Shown: piece by piece, positions 61,913 through 64,000 of the stretch
Layout: every line of letters begins with the position of its first letter
How positions within the stretch are numbered: the first letter of the stretch is position 1
NCBI GenBank assembly: GCA_016222805.1
Contig: JACRQG010000011.1
Span: forward strand, 186,001-250,000
Source of the DNA: Verrucomicrobiota bacterium
GTDB lineage: Bacteria > Verrucomicrobiota > Verrucomicrobiia > Opitutales > Opitutaceae
DNA length: 64,000 bases
Direction: 5' to 3'
The notes under the pieces: model-generated
What the model saw: only the letters and a program-made list of their open reading frames with translations
Told to the model about the DNA's origin: nothing
Database searches by the model: none
Program-made: the position numbers and the translations under genes

Positions 61913-64000
61913 TTAGTCGAGATAGAGTTCGGAAATCGACCAGGGGGTGTCCTTCCGCTCGGCGGTGTTCTTGATCAGCAGGTAGCGGCCGGCGGTGCCG
62001 TCGGGCAGGGTGATCACCGTGCGGTTGCGCTGCCCGGAGCCGGTCACCACGGCCGGGCCGGGCGCCTTGGGATCGTCGGTCACGTGCACGGCGTAGCGTT
62101 CCGGGTACTCGTTGCCCCGGGTGCCCTGATCGAGCGTAAGCCGCCGCAGCGGGCGGCTGCGCCGGAGATCGACCTCCACCCATTCCTCGCCCAGCGCCGG
62201 AACGGACCAGCGGCTGGTGGCCTTGCCGTCGACGATGTTTCCGGGGTTGGCGCCACCGGAGGCGCGCACTTTTGGCGTACCCTCCAGATTCGCTTGGATG
62301 GCGGCCACGGCGTACCGGGCTTCGGCGGCGAGTTCGGCGTCGCCGGCGAACTTCTCCGCGAGCGGGACGGCGGAGCGGTCGGTGGCGCGGGCCAGGAGAG
62401 TCAGGAACGGTTTGCGGACGGAGGACGACGAGGTGGCGGCCAGGAGGCGGGCCACGAGTGATGTGGTCGCGGCTTTCCAGGGCTCCCGGTTGCGCTCGAG
62501 AAAACGTGCCGCGTGTTCCACGGCGGACTGGCGCACCGAAGCGCGCGCGGCCTTTTCGGCCACGTGAGCCAGGACCGGGGTCACGGTCGCGTCGGACCAC
62601 CGGCCGAGGGCGGCGATGGCGGCATCGGCGACCCGCGGGTCGTCGCGCAGAGCGAGGCGCGCGGCGCAGTCGGCGCTGGCGGTGCCACCAAGGCGGCCAA
62701 GGGCGGGCAGCAGGCGCAGGGCGACGTCCGGCGGGGCGCTTTCGATGGCGGCGTGAATGGCACGACCGCGGGCGGCGACGTCGCGGTTTCGCAGGGTGAG
62801 CGACACGAGGGCGCGCAGGGCGCGCGCCTGCTCGGTTTCATCGGTGGCGTCACTCGCCCAGGCGAGGACGGCGGCCTGTTCGGAGAAAGGAGCGAGTTCG
62901 CCCAGAGCTCCGACGGCGGCGGTGCGGACGGAGGTGTCGGTTTCCTGCCGGCAGCGCAGGAGGAGCGGCAGCGCTTCCGACATGTGGCGCGCGGCGAGTT
63001 GTTCGAGGAAGACGGCGCGGGTTGCGGCTTCGCCCTTTTCCGCCCGGGCGAGGATTGCCGCCGAGACGCCGGGGCCGTTCAGGCGGGCGAGCGACTGGCG
63101 GGCGACCTTGGCTTCCTCCGACGCCTCGGCCGTGGTGGCTTGCGCGAGCCGGTCCGCCACGGCTGGAGTTCCGGGAAGCCGGCCGAGGGCCGCCAGGGCG
63201 GCCAGACGCACCTCGGACGCCGGGTGCGCGAGGGCAGCGAGGGCAGTCGGAACGGCGGCGGCGTCACCGCCTTCGGCCAAGGCCGCGAGAGCGGCGGCCT
63301 GGGTCGGGGCATCCCACCGACTGAGGGGCTGGGCGAAGGCGCGGGCGACCTCGGCGGGCGGGAGACCGGTGAGGGCCTCGAGGGCGACCTGCTTCATTTC
63401 CCAGTCTGAGGCGGCGCAAACGCGCACGATCGCCTCCAGCGCGGTCGAGGGATCGAGATCCACCGAGCGGCGGAACGCGGCGGCCCGCAGGGGCGAGGGG
63501 ACGGTAGCATCCTCCTTCAAGGTGCGTACGACACGCTTTGCGTCCTCGACGGGCAGCCGCTGGGAGGCGGCCAGAAGTTCGGTCGCGCGGACGGCGGGGG
63601 GGAGGGCGGTGGCCTTGAGGAGCGCTTCGGCCGAGGACGGAGTACCGATGGCCCCGAGCGCGTGGGCGGAGGCGGCCGAGGTGGCGGCGTCGGCACCGGT
63701 CAGGAGCGCGGCGAGTGCGGGGACCACTGCGGCCACGCGCCGCCGGCCGAGGGAATCGATGAGGCCGAGCCGAATCCGACCGGAACTCTTGGCGAGCGCG
63801 GAGACAAAGAGGCCATCGACCGCGGCACCGGGAGCCGGTTCGAGGGCAAGCCGCGCCAGGTCAAAGTCGCGCTCGTCGAGCAGCATCGCGGCGAGAGGGC
63901 GATAGTCTTCGGCGCGCGCCTTCGGGGCGGTGCCGGCAAGCAGGCGTCCCAGTCGCTGGCAGGCAGCCTGGCGGGCGGCAAAGGTCGAGTCGCCGGCGCG
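61913..64000 (-). CDS. HEAT-repeat protein with C-terminal discoidin domain (5' end outside)
   Basis: The frame is open to the window edge and gives at least 695 residues, so the start lies beyond 64000. Most is HEAT-like: repeating two-helix units such as LAALAHPASEVRLAALAALGRL and RALRALVSLTLRNRD. The last about 130 residues form a F5/8-type C (discoidin) domain (ASGGANPGNIVDG, TSRWSVPALGEEWVEVDL, GRYLLIKNTAER). Verrucomicrobia use such proteins in secreted enzymes and binding proteins; the N-terminal part that would show an enzyme or signal peptide is missing. Confidence 0.8.
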   Translation of the reverse strand, partial: RAGDSTFAARQAACQRLGRLLAGTAPKARAEDYRPLAAMLLDERDFDLARLALEPAPGAAVDGLFVSALAKSSGRIRLGLIDSLGRRRVAAVVPALAALLTGADAATSAASAHALGAIGTPSSAEALLKATALPPAVRATELLAASQRLPVEDAKRVVRTLKEDATVPSPLRAAAFRRSVDLDPSTALEAIVRVCAASDWEMKQVALEALTGLPPAEVARAFAQPLSRWDAPTQAAALAALAEGGDAAAVPTALAALAHPASEVRLAALAALGRLPGTPAVADRLAQATTAEASEEAKVARQSLARLNGPGVSAAILARAEKGEAATRAVFLEQLAARHMSEALPLLLRCRQETDTSVRTAAVGALGELAPFSEQAAVLAWASDATDETEQARALRALVSLTLRNRDVAARGRAIHAAIESAPPDVALRLLPALGRLGGTASADCAARLALRDDPRVADAAIAALGRWSDATVTPVLAHVAEKAARASVRQSAVEHAARFLERNREPWKAATTSLVARLLAATSSSSVRKPFLTLLARATDRSAVPLAEKFAGDAELAAEARYAVAAIQANLEGTPKVRASGGANPGNIVDGKATSRWSVPALGEEWVEVDLRRSRPLRRLTLDQGTRGNEYPERYAVHVTDDPKAPGPAVVTGSGQRNRTVITLPDGTAGRYLLIKNTAERKDTPWSISELYLD

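Noticed and set aside
1-64000. CRISPR array, prophage or IS element
   Set aside because: No regularly spaced direct repeats, cas genes, phage structural genes or transposases were seen.
1-64000. Riboswitches
   Set aside because: I checked the leaders before the operons by eye and saw no convincing known aptamer core; a covariance-model search would be decisive.

Overview
The window is 64 kb of high-GC chromosomal DNA that looks like a member of the Verrucomicrobiota, most likely family Opitutaceae. The lineage signs are a large autotransporter-repeat protein with a PEP-CTERM anchor, two TonB-dependent receptors whose mature N-termini carry an 'LS(P/V)F(E/T)V' motif, DUF1080, DUF4838 and GH127 proteins, a HEAT/discoidin protein, and an exbB-exbD-exbD-tonB-TPR operon. 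The assignment rests on protein style only; there is no rRNA in the window. No phage, IS element or CRISPR array was seen.

Layout. 0-5 kb: a pyroglutamate (5-oxoproline) operon, namely a fused PxpB-PxpC, a broken pxpA, a DUF969/DUF979 transporter pair and pyroglutamyl peptidase, mostly joined by 4-base overlaps. 5-12 kb (minus strand): a PAS-PAS-PP2C phosphatase, a TPR/purple-acid-phosphatase pair and the PEP-CTERM repeat protein with palindromic DNA upstream. 12-15 kb: ychF divergent from rpsP-trmD-rplS (no rimM), then tRNA-Leu(GAG). 15-21 kb: DUF1080 protein, a damaged cupin gene, a split spermidine-synthase-like pair (membrane part plus an exported catalytic part), an MFS transporter and xylulokinase. 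21-29 kb: a giant AsmA-like protein, a lipoprotein of unknown function, an M14 carboxypeptidase and gltX. 29-40 kb: a glycan-use region (GH127, TonB receptor with an EF-hand, DUF4838, GH63-like hydrolase, sulfatase). 40-45 kb: thrH, yceH, a PfpI-family protein, glnS, tRNA-Arg(CCG) and pyrE. 45-50 kb: the TonB energising operon ending in two small TolA-like coiled-coil proteins, followed by three tRNAs. 50-64 kb: a DapB-like dehydrogenase, a Wza-like lipoprotein, a second TonB receptor, a PQQ-propeller protein, a Tat-exported Gfo/Idh oxidoreductase, a GspB/ExeA-like pair, a DivIC/FtsB-like protein, a eukaryotic-type UDP-sugar pyrophosphorylase and a HEAT/discoidin protein that runs off the edge.

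How it fits together. The TonB operon would energise the two outer-membrane receptors, which probably import oligosaccharides or similar ligands released by the exported hydrolases and the sulfatase. The pcp/pxp operon would convert N-terminal pyroglutamate from peptides into glutamate.

The most striking feature is that three otherwise well-conserved genes carry lesions: pxpA (about 50 nt missing plus a frameshift), a bicupin gene (internal loss plus a frameshift) and exbB (an in-frame TAG directly followed by ATG). They may be real mutations, programmed or split genes, or errors in a draft or metagenomic assembly; the sequence alone cannot decide.
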